A DNA stretch of 64,000 nt from Siphonodentalium dalli. Its lineage: Eukaryota > Mollusca > Scaphopoda > Gadilida > Siphonodentaliidae. Each line of letters opens with the position of its first letter. Position 1 is the stretch's first letter. The position numbers were made by a program, and so were the translations under genes. The notes beneath the pieces were generated by a model that saw only the letters and a list, made by a program, of their open reading frames with translations, ran no database searches and was not told the DNA's origin. The stretch lies in NCBI GenBank assembly GCA_032622095.1, contig CP136063.1, positions 25,360,987 to 25,424,986 of the forward strand, written 5' to 3'. This document shows positions 20,301 to 35,300 of this stretch, piece after piece.

Positions 20301-23300
20301 GTGGGTGGCCCGCCCCAAGTAACCAATAATGATTGGCGGATTTGACAGTATGGGTGGGTGGCCCGAATCAAGTAACCGATAATGATTGGCCGATTTGACA
20401 GTATGGGTGGGTGGCCCGAATCAAGTAACCGATAATGATTGGCCGATTTGACAGTATGGGTGGCCCGCCCCAAGTAACCAATAATGATTGGCCGATTTGA
20501 CAGTATGGGTGGGTGGCCCGAATCAAGTAACCGATAATGATTGGCTGATTTGACAGTATGGGTGGGTAGCCCGCCCCAAGTAACCAATAATGATTGGCGG
20601 ATTTGACAGTGTGGGTGGGTGGCCCGAATCAAGTAACCAATAATGATTGGCCAATTTGACAGTATGGGTGGGTGGCCCGCCCCAAGTAACCGATAATGAT
20701 TGGCCGATTTGACAGTATGGGTGGGTAGCCCGCCCCAAGTAACCAATAATGATTGGCCGATTTGACAGTATGGGTGGGTTACCCGTCCCAAACAACCAAT
20801 AATGATTGGCCGATTTGACAGTATGGGTGGGAGGCCCGCCCCAAGTAACCAATAATGATTGGCCGATTTGACAGTATGGGTGGGTGGCCCGAATCAAGTA
20901 ACCGATAATGATTGGCTGATTTGACAGTATGGGTGGGTGGCAATCAAGTAACCGATAATGATTGGCCGATTTGACAGTATGGGTGGGAGGCCCGCCCCAA
21001 GTAACCAATAATGATTGTCCGATTTGACAGTATGGGTGGGTGGCCCGAATCAAGTAACCGATAATGATTGGCCGATTTGACAGTATGGGTGGGTGGCCCG
21101 CCCCAAGTAACCGATAATGATTGGCTGATTTGACAGTATGGGTGGGTGGCCCGAATCAAGTAACCGATAATGATTGGCCGATTTGACAGTATGGGTGGGT
21201 GGCCCGAATCAAGTAACCGATAATGATTGGCCGATTTGACAGTATGGGTGGGTAGCCCGCCCCAAGTAACCGATAATGATTGGCCGATTTGACAGTATGG
21301 GTGGGTGGCCCGCCCCAAGTAACCGATAATGATTGGCTGATTTGACAGTATGGGTGGGTGGCCCGCCCCAAGTAACCAATAATGATTGGCCGATTTGACA
21401 GTATGGGTGGGTGGCCCGCCCCAAGTAACCGATAATGATTGGCCGATTTGACAGTATGGGTGGGTGGCCCGAATCAAGTAACCGATAATGATTGGCCGAT
21501 TTGACAGTATGGGTGGGTGGCCCGAATCAAGTAACCGATAATGATTGGCCGATTTGACAGTATGGGTGGGTGGCCCGAATCAAGTAACCGATAATGATTG
21601 GCTGATTTGACAGTATGGGTGGGTGGCAATCAAGTAACCGATAATGATTGGCCGATTTGACAGTATGGGTGGGAGGCCCGCCCCAAGTAACCAATAATGA
21701 TTGGCCGATTTGACAGTAGGGGTGGGTGGCCCGAATCAAGTAACCGATAATGATTGGCCGATTTGACAGTATGGGTGGGTGGCCCGCCCCAAGTAACCGA
21801 TAATGATTGGCCGATTTGACAGTATGGGTGGGTGGCCCGAATCAAGTAACCGATAATGATTGGCCGATTTGACAGTATGGGTGGGTGGCCCGAATCAAGT
21901 AACCGATGATTGGCCGATTTGACAGTATGGGTGGGTAGCCCGCCCCAAGTAACCGATAATGATTGGCCGATTTGACAGTATGGGTGGGTGGCCCGCCCCA
22001 AGTAACCGATAATGATTGGCTGATTTGACAGTATGGGTGGGTGGCCCGCCCCAAGTAACCAATAATGATTGGCCGATTTGACAGTATGGGTGGGTGGCCC
22101 GCCCCAAGTAACCGATAATGATTGGCCGATTTGACAGTATGGGTGGGTGGCCCGAATCAAGTAACCGATAATGATTGGCCGATTTGACAGTATGGGTGGG
22201 TGGCCCGAATCAAGTAACCGATAATGATTGGCCGATTTGACAGTATGGGTGGCCCGCCCCAAGTAACCAATAATGATTGGCCGATTTGACAGTATGGGTG
22301 GGTGGCCCGAATCAAGTAACCGATAATGATTGGCTGATTTGACAGTATGGGTGGGTGGCCCGCCCCAAGTAACCAATAATGATTGGCCGATTTGACAGTA
22401 TGGGTGGGTGGCCCGAATCAAGTAACCGATAATGATTGGCTGATTTGACAGTATGGGTGGGTGGCAATCAAGTAACCGATAATGATTGGCCGATTTGACA
22501 GTATGGGTGGGAGGCCCGCCCCAAGTAACCAATAATGATTGGCCGATTTGACAGTAGGGGTGGGTGGCCCGAATCAAGTAACCGATAATGATTGGCCGAT
22601 TTGACAGTATGGGTGGGTGGCCCGCCCCAAGTAACCTATAATGATTGGCCGATTTGACAGTATGGGTGGGTGGCCCGAATCAAGTAACCGATAATGATTG
22701 GCCGATTTGACAGTATGGGTGGGTGGCCCGAATCAAGTAACCGATGATTGGCCGATTTGACAGTATGGGTGGGTAGCCCGCCCCAAGTAACCGATAATGA
22801 TTGGCCGATTTGACAGTATGGGTGGGTGGCCCGCCCCAAGTAACCGATAATGATTGGCTGATTTGACAGTATGGGTGGGTGGCCCGCCCCAAGTAACCAA
22901 TAATGATTGGCCGATTTGACAGTATGGGTGGGTGGCCCGCCCCAAGTAACCGATAATGATTGGCCGATTTGACAGTATGGGTGGGTGGCCCGAATCAAGT
23001 AACCGATAATGATTGGCCGATTTGACAGTATGGGTGGGTGGCCCGAATCAAGTAACCGATAATGATTGGCCGATTTGACAGTATGGGTGGCCCGCCCCAA
23101 GTAACCAATAATGATTGGCCGATTTGACAGTATGGGTGGGTGGCCCGAATCAAGTAACCGATAATGATTGGCTGATTTGACAGTATGGGTGGGTGGCCCG
23201 CCCCAAGTAACCAATAATGATTGGCGGATTTGACAGTATGGGTGGGTGGCCCGAATCAAGTAACCGATAATGATTGGCCGATTTGACAGTATGGGTGGGT

Positions 23301-26300
23301 GGCCCGAATCAAGTAACCGATAATGATTGGCCGATTTGACAGTATGGGTGGCCCGCCCCAAGTAACCAATAATGATTGGCCGATTTGACAGTATGGGTGG
23401 GTGGCCCGAATCAAGTAACCGATAATGATTGGCTGATTTGACAGTATGGGTGGGTAGCCCGCCCCAAGTAACCAATAATGATTGGCGGATTTGACAGTGT
23501 GGGTGGGTGGCCCGAATCAAGTAACCAATAATGATTGGCCAATTTGACAGTATGGGTGGGTGGCCCGCCCCAAGTAACCGATAATGATTGGCCGATTTGA
23601 CAGTATGGGTGGGTAGCCCGCCCCAAGTAACCAATAATGATTGGCCGATTTGACAGTATGGGTGGGTTACCCGTCCCAAACAACCAATAATGATTGGCCG
23701 ATTTGACAGTATGGGTGGGAGGCCCGCCCCAAGTAACCAATAATGATTGGCCGATTTGACAGTATGGGTGGGTGGCCCGAATCAAGTAACCGATAATGAT
23801 TGGCTGATTTGACAGTATGGGTGGGTGGCAATCAAGTAACCGATAATGATTGGCCGATTTGACAGTATGGGTGGGAGGCCCGCCCCAAGTAACCAATAAT
23901 GATTGTCCGATTTGACAGTATGGGTGGGTGGCCCGAATCAAGTAACCGATAATGATTGGCCGATTTGACAGTATGGGTGGGTGGCCCGCCCCAAGTAACC
24001 GATAATGATTGGCTGATTTGACAGTATGGGTGGGTGGCCCGAATCAAGTAACCGATAATGATTGGCCGATTTGACAGTATGGGTGGGTGGCCCGAATCAA
24101 GTAACCGATAATGATTGGCCGATTTGACAGTATGGGTGGGTAGCCCGCCCCAAGTAACCGATAATGATTGGCCGATTTGACAGTATGGGTGGGTGGCCCG
24201 CCCCAAGTAACCGATAATGATTGGCTGATTTGACAGTATGGGTGGGTGGCCCGCCCCAAGTAACCAATAATGATTGGCCGATTTGACAGTATGGGTGGGT
24301 GGCCCGCCCCAAGTAACCGATAATGATTGGCCGATTTGACAGTATGGGTGGGTGGCCCGAATCAAGTAACCGATAATGATTGGCCGATTTGACAGTATGG
24401 GTGGGTGGCCCGAATCAAGTAACCGATAATGATTGGCCGATTTGACAGTATGGGTGGGTGGCCCGAATCAAGTAACCGATAATGATTGGCTGATTTGACA
24501 GTATGGGTGGGTGGCAATCAAGTAACCGATAATGATTGGTCGATTTGACAGTATGGGTGGGAGGCCCGCCCCAAGTAACCAATAATGATTGGCCGATTTG
24601 ACAGTAGGGGTGGGTGGCCCGAATCAAGTAACCGATAATGATTGGCCGATTTGACAGTATGGGTGGGTGGCCCGCCCCAAGTAACCGATAATGATTGGCC
24701 GATTTGACAGTATGGGTGGGTGGCCCGAATCAAGTAACCGATAATGATTGGCCGATTTGACAGTATGGGTGGGTGGCCCGAATCAAGTAACCGATGATTG
24801 GCCGATTTGACAGTATGGGTGGGTAGCCCGCCCCAAGTAACCGATAATGATTGGCCGATTTGACAGTATGGGTGGGTGGCCCGCCCCAAGTAACCGATAA
24901 TGATTGGCTGATTTGACAGTATGGGTGGGTGGCCCGCCCCAAGTAACCAATAATGATTGGCCGATTTGACAGTATGGGTGGGTGGCCCGCCCCAAGTAAC
25001 CGATAATGATTGGCCGATTTGACAGTATGGGTGGGTGGCCCGAATCAAGTAACCGATAATGATTGGCCGATTTGACAGTATGGGTGGGTGGCCCGAATCA
25101 AGTAACCGATAATGATTGGCCGATTTGACAGTATGGGTGGCCCGCCCCAAGTAACCAATAATGATTGGCCGATTTGACAGTATGGGTGGGTGGCCCGAAT
25201 CAAGTAACCGATAATGATTGGCTGATTTGACAGTATGGGTGGGTGGCCCGCCCCAAGTAACCAATAATGATTGGCGGATTTGACAGTATGGGTGGGTGGC
25301 CCGAATCAAGTAACCGATAATGATTGGCCGATTTGACAGTATGGGTGGGTGGCCCGAATCAAGTAACCGATAATGATTGGCCGATTTGACAGTATGGGTG
25401 GCCCGCCCCAAGTAACCAATAATGATTGGCCGATTTGACAGTATGGGTGGGTGGCCCGAATCAAGTAACCGATAATGATTGGCTGATTTGACAGTATGGG
25501 TGGGTGGCCCGCCCCAAGTAACCAATAATGATTGGCGGATTTGACAGTATGGGTGGGTGGCCCGAATCAAGTAACCAATAATGATTGGCCGATTTGACAG
25601 TATGGGTGGGTGGCCCGCCCCAAGTAACCGATAATGATTGGCCGATTTGACAGTATGGGTGGGTAGCCCGCCCCAAGTAACCAATAATGATTGGCCGATT
25701 TGACAGTATGGGTGGGTTGCCCGTCCCAAACAACCAATAATGATTGGCCGATTTGACAGTATGGGTGGGAGGCCCGCCCCAAGTAACCAATAATGATTGG
25801 CCGATTTGACAGTATGGGTGGGTGGCCCGAATCAAGTAACCGATAATGATTGGCTGATTTGACAGTATGGGTGGGTGGCAATCAAGTAACCGATAATGAT
25901 TGGCCGATTTGACAGTATGGGTGGGAGGCCCGCCCCAAGTAACCAATAATGATTGGCCGATTTGACAGTATGGGTGGGTGGCCCGAATCAAGTAACCGAT
26001 AATGATTGGCCGATTTGACAGTATGGGTGGGTGGCCCGCCCCAAGTAACCGATAATGATTGGCTGATTTGACAGTATGGGTGGGTGGCCCGCCCCAAGTA
26101 ACCAATAATGATTGGCCGATTTGACAGTATGGGTGGGTGGCCCGAATCAAGTAACCGATAATGATTGGCTGATTTGACAGTATGGGTGGGTGGCAATCAA
26201 GTAACCGATAATGATTGGCCGATTTGACAGTATGGGTGGGAGGCCCGCCCCAAGTAACCAATAATGATTGGCCGATTTGACAGTAGGGGTGGGTGGCCCG

Positions 26301-29300
26301 AATCAAGTAACCGATAATGATTGGCCGATTTGACAGTATGGGTGGGTGGCCCGCCCCAAGTAACCTATAATGATTGGCCGATTTGACAGTATGGGTGGGT
26401 GGCCCGAATCAAGTAACCGATAATGATTGGCCGATTTGACAGTATGGGTGGGTGGCCCGAATCAAGTAACCGATGATTGGCCGATTTGACAGTATGGGTG
26501 GGTAGCCCGCCCCAAGTAACCGATAATGATTGGCCGATTTGACAGTATGGGTGGGTGGCCCGCCCCAAGTAACCGATAATGATTGGCTGATTTGACAGTA
26601 TGGGTGGGTGGCCCGCCCCAAGTAACCAATAATGATTGGCCGATTTGACAGTATGGGTGGGTGGCCCGCCCCAAGTAACCGATAATGATTGGCCGATTTG
26701 ACAGTATGGGTGGGTGGCCCGAATCAAGTAACCGATAATGATTGGCCGATTTGACAGTATGGGTGGGTGGCCCGAATCAAGTAACCGATAATGATTGGCC
26801 GATTTGACAGTATGGGTGGCCCGCCCCAAGTAACCAATAATGATTGGCCGATTTGACAGTATGGGTGGGTGGCCCGAATCAAGTAACCGATAATGATTGG
26901 CTGATTTGACAGTATGGGTGGGTGGCCCGCCCCAAGTAACCAATAATGATTGGCGGATTTGACAGTATGGGTGGGTGGCCCGAATCAAGTAACCGATAAT
27001 GATTGGCCGATTTGACAGTATGGGTGGGTGGCCCGAATCAAGTAACCGATAATGATTGGCCGATTTGACAGTATGGGTGGCCCGCCCCAAGTAACCAATA
27101 ATGATTGGCCGATTTGACAGTATGGGTGGGTGGCCCGAATCAAGTAACCGATAATGATTGGCTGATTTGACAGTATGGGTGGGTAGCCCGCCCCAAGTAA
27201 CCAATAATGATTGGCGGATTTGACAGTGTGGGTGGGTGGCCCGAATCAAGTAACCAATAATGATTGGCCAATTTGACAGTATGGGTGGGTGGCCCGCCCC
27301 AAGTAACCGATAATGATTGGCCGATTTGACAGTATGGGTGGGTAGCCCGCCCCAAGTAACCAATAATGATTGGCCGATTTGACAGTATGGGTGGGTTACC
27401 CGTCCCAAACAACCAATAATGATTGGCCGATTTGACAGTATGGGTGGGAGGCCCGCCCCAAGTAACCAATAATGATTGGCCGATTTGACAGTATGGGTGG
27501 GTGGCCCGAATCAAGTAACCGATAACGATTGGCTGATTTGACAGTATGGGTGGGTGGCAATCAAGTAACCGATAATGATTGGCCGATTTGACAGTATGGG
27601 TGGGAGGCCCGCCCCAAGTAACCAATAATGATTGTCCGATTTGACAGTATGGGTGGGTGGCCCGAATCAAGTAACCGATAATGATTGGCCGATTTGACAG
27701 TATGGGTGGGTGGCCCGCCCCAAGTAACCGATAATGATTGGCTGATTTGACAGTATGGGTGGGTGGCCCGAATCAAGTAACCGATAATGATTGGCCGATT
27801 TGACAGTATGGGTGGGTGGCCCGAATCAAGTAACCGATAATGATTGGCCGATTTGACAGTATGGGTGGGTAGCCCGCCCCAAGTAACCGATAATGATTGG
27901 CCGATTTGACAGTATGGGTGGGTGGCCCGCCCCAAGTAACCGATAATGATTGGCTGATTTGACAGTATGGGTGGGTGGCCCGCCCCAAGTAACCAATAAT
28001 GATTGGCCGATTTGACAGTATGGGTGGGTGGCCCGCCCCAAGTAACCGATAATGATTGGCCGATTTGACAGTATGGGTGGGTGGCCCGAATCAAGTAACC
28101 GATAATGATTGGCCGATTTGACAGTATGGGTGGGTGGCCCGAATCAAGTAACCGATAATGATTGGCCGATTTGACAGTATGGGTGGGTGGCCCGCCCCAA
28201 GTAACCAATAATGATTGGCCGATTTGACAGTATGGGTGGGTGGCCCGAATCAAGTAACCGATAATGATTGGCCGATTTGACAGTTTGGGTGGGTGGCCCG
28301 CACCAAGTAACCGATAATGATTGGCCGATTTGACAGTATGGGTGGGTGGCCCGCCCCAAGTAACCAATAATGATTGGCCGATTTGACAGTATGGGTGGGT
28401 TGCCCGCCCCAAGTAACCGATAATGATTGGCCGATTTGACAGTATGGGTGGGTAGCCCGCCCAAGTAACCAATAATGATTGGCCGATTTGACAGTATGGG
28501 TGGGTGGCCCGCCCCAAGTAACCAATAATGATTGGCGGATTTGACAGAATGGGTGGGTGGCCCGAATCAAGTAACCGATAATGATTGGCCGATTTGACAG
28601 TATGGGTGGCCCGCCCCAAGTAACCAATAATGATTGGCCGATTTGACAGTATGGGTGGGTGTCCCGAATCAAGTAACCGATAATGATTGGCTGATTTGAC
28701 AGTATGGGTGGGTGGCCCGCCCCAAGTAACCAATAATGATTGGCGGATTTGACAGTGTGGGTGGGTGGCCCGAATCAAGTAACCAATAATGATTGGCCGA
28801 TTTGACAGTATGGGTGGGTGGCCCGAATCAAGTAACAGATAATGATTGGCTGATTTGACAGTATGGGTGGGTGGCAATCAAGTAACCGATAATGATTGGC
28901 CGATTTGACAGTATGGGTGGGAGGCCCGCCCCAAGTAACCAATAATGATTGGCCGATTTGACAGTATGGGTGGGTGGCCCGAATCAAGTAACCGATAATG
29001 ATTGGCCGATTTGACAGTATGGGTGGGTGGCCCGCCCCAAGTAACCGATAATGATTGGCTGATTTGACAGTATGGGTGGGTGGCCCGCCCCAAGTAACCA
29101 ATAATGATTGGCCGATTTGACAGTATGGGTGGGTGGCCCGAATCAAGTAACCGATAATGATTGGCTGATTTGACAGTATGGGTGGGTGGCAATCAAGTAA
29201 CCGATAATGATTGGCCGATTTGACAGTATGGGTGGGAGGCCCGCCCCAAGTAACCAATAATGATTGGCCGATTTGACAGTAGGGGTAGGTGGCCCGAATC

Positions 29301-32300
29301 AAGTAACCGATAATGATTGGCCGATTTGACAGTATGGGTGGGTGGCCCGCCCCAAGTAACCTATAATGATTGGCCGATTTGACAGTATGGGTGGGTGGCC
29401 CGAATCAAGTAACCGATAATGATTGGCCGATTTGACAGTATGGGTGGGTGGCCCGAATCAAGTAACCGATGATTGGCCGATTTGACAGTATGGGTGGGTA
29501 GCCCGCCCCAAGTAACCGATAATGATTGGCCGATTTGACAGTATGGGTGGGTGGCCCGCCCCAAGTAACCGATAATGATTGGCTGATTTGACAGTATGGG
29601 TGGGTGGCCCGCCCCAAGTAACCAATAATGATTGGCCGATTTGACAGTATGGGTGGGTGGCCCGCCCCAAGTAACCGATAATGATTGGCCGATTTGACAG
29701 TATGGGTGGGTGGCCCGAATCAAGTAACCGATAATGATTGGCCGATTTGACAGTATGGGTGGGTGGCCCGAATCAAGTAACCGATAATGATTGGCCGATT
29801 TGACAGTATGGGTGGCCCGCCCCAAGTAACCAATAATGATTGGCCGATTTGACAGTATGGGTGGGTGGCCCGAATCAAGTAACCGATAATGATTGGCTGA
29901 TTTGACAGTATGGGTGGGTGGCCCGCCCCAAGTAACCAATAATGATTGGCGGATTTGACAGTATGGGTGGGTGGCCCGAATCAAGTAACCGATAATGATT
30001 GGCCGATTTGACAGTATGGGTGGGTGGCCCGAATCAAGTAACCGATAATGATTGGCCGATTTGACAGTATGGGTGGCCCGCCCCAAGTAACCAATAATGA
30101 TTGGCCGATTTGACAGTATGGGTGGGTGGCCCGAATCAAGTAACCGATAATGATTGGCTGATTTGACAGTATGGGTGGGTAGCCCGCCCCAAGTAACCAA
30201 TAATGATTGGCGGATTTGACAGTGTGGGTGGGTGGCCCGAATCAAGTAACCAATAATGATTGGCCAATTTGACAGTATGGGTGGGTGGCCCGCCCCAAGT
30301 AACCGATAATGATTGGCCGATTTGACAGTATGGGTGGGTAGCCCGCCCCAAGTAACCAATAATGATTGGCCGATTTGACAGTATGGGTGGGTTACCCGTC
30401 CCAAACAACCAATAATGATTGGCCGATTTGACAGTATGGGTGGGAGGCCCGCCCCAAGTAACCAATAATGATTGGCCGATTTGACAGTATGGGTGGGTGG
30501 CCCGAATCAAGTAACCGATAACGATTGGCTGATTTGACAGTATGGGTGGGTGGCAATCAAGTAACCGATAATGATTGGCCGATTTGACAGTATGGGTGGG
30601 AGGCCCGCCCCAAGTAACCAATAATGATTGTCCGATTTGACAGTATGGGTGGGTGGCCCGAATCAAGTAACCGATAATGATTGGCCGATTTGACAGTATG
30701 GGTGGGTGGCCCGCCCCAAGTAACCGATAATGATTGGCTGATTTGACAGTATGGGTGGGTGGCCCGAATCAAGTAACCGATAATGATTGGCCGATTTGAC
30801 AGTATGGGTGGGTGGCCCGAATCAAGTAACCGATAATGATTGGCCGATTTGACAGTATGGGTGGGTAGCCCGCCCCAAGTAACCGATAATGATTGGCCGA
30901 TTTGACAGTATGGGTGGGTGGCCCGCCCCAAGTAACCGATAATGATTGGCTGATTTGACAGTATGGGTGGGTGGCCCGCCCCAAGTAACCAATAATGATT
31001 GGCCGATTTGACAGTATGGGTGGGTGGCCCGCCCCAAGTAACCGATAATGATTGGCCGATTTGACAGTATGGGTGGGTGGCCCGAATCAAGTAACCGATA
31101 ATGATTGGCCGATTTGACAGTATGGGTGGGTGGCCCGAATCAAGTAACCGATAATGATTGGCCGATTTGACAGTATGGGTGGGTGGCCCGCCCCAAGTAA
31201 CCAATAATGATTGGCCGATTTGACAGTATGGGTGGGTGGCCCGAATCAAGTAACCGATAATGATTGGCCGATTTGACAGTTTGGGTGGGTGGCCCGCCCC
31301 AAGTAACCGATAATGATTGGCCGATTTGACAGTATGGGTGGGTGGCCCGCCCCAAGTAACCAATAATGATTGGCCGATTTGACAGTATGGGTGGGTTGCC
31401 CGCCCCAAGTAACCGATAATGATTGGCCGATTTGACAGTATAGGTGGGTAGCCCGCCCAAGTAACCAATAATGATTGGCCGATTTGACAGTATGGGTGGG
31501 TGGCCCGCCCCAAGTAAACAATAATGATTGGCGGATTTGACAGAATGGGTGGGTGGCCCGAATCAAGTAACCGATAATGATTGGCCGATTTGACAGTATG
31601 GGTGGCCCGCCCCAAGTAACCAATAATGATTGGCCGATTTGACAGTATGGGTGGGTGTCCCGAATCAAGTAACCGATAATGATTGGCTGATTTGACAGTA
31701 TGGGTGGGTGGCCCGCCCCAAGTAACCAATAATGATTGGCGGATTTGACAGTGTGGGTGGGTGGCCCGAATCAAGTAACCAATAATGATTGGCCGATTTG
31801 ACAGTATGGGTGGGTGGCCCGCCCCAAGTAACCGATAATGATTGGCCGATTTGACAGTATGGGTGGGTAGCCCGCCCCAAGTAACCAATAATGATTGGCC
31901 GATTTGACAGTATGGGTGGGTTGCCCGTCCCAAACAACCAATAATGATTGGCCGATTTGACAGTATGGGTGGGAGGCCCGCCCCAAGTAACCAATAATGA
32001 TTGGCCGATTTGACAGTATGGGTGGGTGGCCCGAATCAAGTAACCGATAATGATTGGCTGATTTGACAGTATGGGTGGGTGGCAATCAAGTAACCGATAA
32101 TGATTGGCCGATTTGACAGTATGGGTGGGAGGCCCGCCCCAAGTAACCAATAATGATTGGCCGATTTGACAGTATGGGTGGGTGGCCCGAATCAAGTAAC
32201 CGATAATGATTGGCCGATTTGACAGTATGGGTGGGTGGCCCGCCCCAAGTAACCGATAATGATTGGCTGATTTGACAGTATGGGTGGGTGGCCCGAATCA

Positions 32301-35300
32301 AGTAACCGATAATGATTGGCCGATTTGACAGTATGGGTGGGTGGCCCGAATCAAGTAACCGATAATGATTGGCCGATTTGACAGTATGGGTGGGTAGCCC
32401 GCCCCAAGTAACCGATAATGATTGGCCGATTTGACAGTATGGGTGGGTGGCCCGCCCCAAGTAACCGATAATGATTGGCTGATTTGACAGTATGGGTGGG
32501 TGGCCCGCCCCAAGTAACCAATAATGATTGGCCGATTTGACAGTATGGGTGGGTGGCCCGCCCCAAGTAACCGATAATGATTGGCCGATTTGACAGTATG
32601 GGTGGGTGGCCCGAATCAAGTAACCGATAATGATTGGCCGATTTGACAGTATGGGTGGGTGGCCCGAATCAAGTAACCGATAATGATTGGCCGATTTGAC
32701 AGTATGGGTGGGTGGCCCGCCCCAAGTAACCAATAATGATTGGCCGATTTGACAGTATGGGTGGGTGGCCCGAATCAAGTAACCGATAATGATTGGCCGA
32801 TTTGACAGTATGGGTGGCCCGCCCCAAGTAACCGATAATGATTGGCCGATTTGACAGTATGGGTGGGTGGCCCGCCCCAAGTAACCAATAATGATTGGCC
32901 GATTTGACAGTATGGGTGGGTTGCCCGCCCCAAGTAACCGATAATGATTGGCCGATTTGACAGTATGGGTGGGTAGCCCGCCCAAGTAACCAATAATGAT
33001 TGGCCGATTTGACAGTATGGGTGGGTTGCCAGTCCCAAGTAACCAATAATGATTGGCCGATTTGACAGTATGGGTGGGTGGCAATCAAGTAACCAATAAT
33101 GATTGGCCGATTTGACAGTATGGGTGGGTGGCCCGCCCCAAGTAACCAATAATGATTGGCCGATTTGACAGTATGGGTGGGTGGCCCGAATCAAGTAACC
33201 GATAATGATTGGCTGATTTGACAGTATGGGTGGGTGGCAATCAAGTAACCGATAATGATTGGCCGATTTGACAGTATGGGTGGGAGGCCCGCCCCAAGTA
33301 ACCAATAATGATTGGCCGATTTGACAGTATGGGTGGGTGGCCCGAATCAAGTAACCGATAATGATTGGCCGATTTGACAGTATGGGTGGGTGGCCCGCCC
33401 CAAGTAACCGATAATGATTGGCCGATTTGACAGTATGGGTGGGTGGCCCGAATCAAGTAACCGATAATGATTGGCCGATTTGACAGTATGGGTGGGTAGC
33501 CCGCCCCAAGTAACCGATAATGATTGGCCGATTTGACAGTATGGGTGGGTGGCCCGCCCCAAGTAACCGATAATGATTGGCTGATTTGACAGTATGGGTG
33601 GGTGGCCCGCCCCAAGTAACCAATAATGATTGGCCGATTTGACAGTATGGGTGGGTGGCCCGCCCCAAGTAACCGATAATGATTGGCCGATTTGACAGTA
33701 TGGGTGGGTGGCCCGAATCAAGTAACCGATAATGATTGGCCGATTTGACAGTATGGGTGGGTGGCCCGAATCAAGTAACCGATAATGATTGGCCGATTTG
33801 ACAGTATGGGTGGCCCGCCCCAAGTAACCAATAATGATTGGCGGATTTGACAGTATGGGTGGGTGGCCCGAATCAAGTAACCGATAATGATTGGCCGATT
33901 TGACAGTATGGGTGGGTGGCCCGAATCAAGTAACCGATAATGATTGGCCGATTTGACAGTATGGGTGGCCCGCCCCAAGTAACCATTAATGATTGGCCGA
34001 TTTGACAGTATGGGTGGGTGGCCCGCCCCGAGTAACCGATAATGATTGGCCGATTTGACAGTATGGGTGGGTAGCCCGCCCCAAGTAACCAATAATGATT
34101 GGCCGATTTGACAGTATGGGTGGGAGGCCCGCCCCAAGTAACCAATAATGATTGGCCGATTTGACAGTATGGGTGGGTGGCAATCAAGTAACCGATAATG
34201 ATTGGCCGATTTGACAGTATGGGTGGGAGGCCCGCCCCAAGTAACCAATAATGATTGGCCGATTTGACAGTAGGGGTGGGTGGCCCGAATCAAGTAACCG
34301 ATAATGATTGGCCGATTTGACAGTATGGGTGGGTGGCCCGCCCCAAGTAACCTATAATGATTGGCCGATTTGACAGTATGGGTGGGTGGCCCGAATCAAG
34401 TAACCGATAATGATTGGCCGATTTGACAGTATGGGTGGGTGGCCCGAATCAAGTAACCGATGATTGGCCGATTTGACAGTATGGGTGGGTAGCCCGCCCC
34501 AAGTAACCGATAATGATTGGCCGATTTGACAGTATGGGTGGGTGGCCCGCCCCAAGTAACCGATAATGATTGGCTGATTTGACAGTATGGGTGGGTGGCC
34601 CGCCCCAAGTAACCAATAATGATTGGCCGATTTGACAGTATGGGTGGGTGGCCCGCCCCAAGTAACCGATAATGATTGGCCGATTTGACAGTATGGGTGG
34701 GTGGCCCGAATCAAGTAACCGATAATGATTGGCCGATTTGACAGTATGGGTGGGTGGCCCGAATCAAGTAACCGATAATGATTGGCCGATTTGACAGTAT
34801 GGGTGGCCCGCCCCAAGTAACCAATAATGATTGGCCGATTTGACAGTATGGGTGGGTGGCCCGAATCAAGTAACCGATAATGATTGGCTGATTTGACAGT
34901 ATGGGTGGGTGGCCCGCCCCAAGTAACCAATAATGATTGGCGGATTTGACAGTATGGGTGGGTGGCCCGAATCAAGTAACCGATAATGATTGGCCGATTT
35001 GACAGTATGGGTGGGTGGCCCGCCCCAAGTAACCGATAATGATTGGCCGATTTGACAGTATGGGTGGGTGGCCCGCCCCAAGTAACCAATAATGATTGGC
35101 CGATTTGACAGTATGGGTGGGTTGCCCGCCCCAAGTAACCGATAATGATTGGCCGATTTGACAGTATGGGTGGGTAGCCCGCCCAAGTAACCAATAATGA
35201 TTGGCCGATTTGACAGTATGGGTGGGTGGCCCGCCCCAAGTAACCAATAATGATTGGCGGATTTGACAGAATGGGTGGGTGGCCCGAATCAAGTAACCGA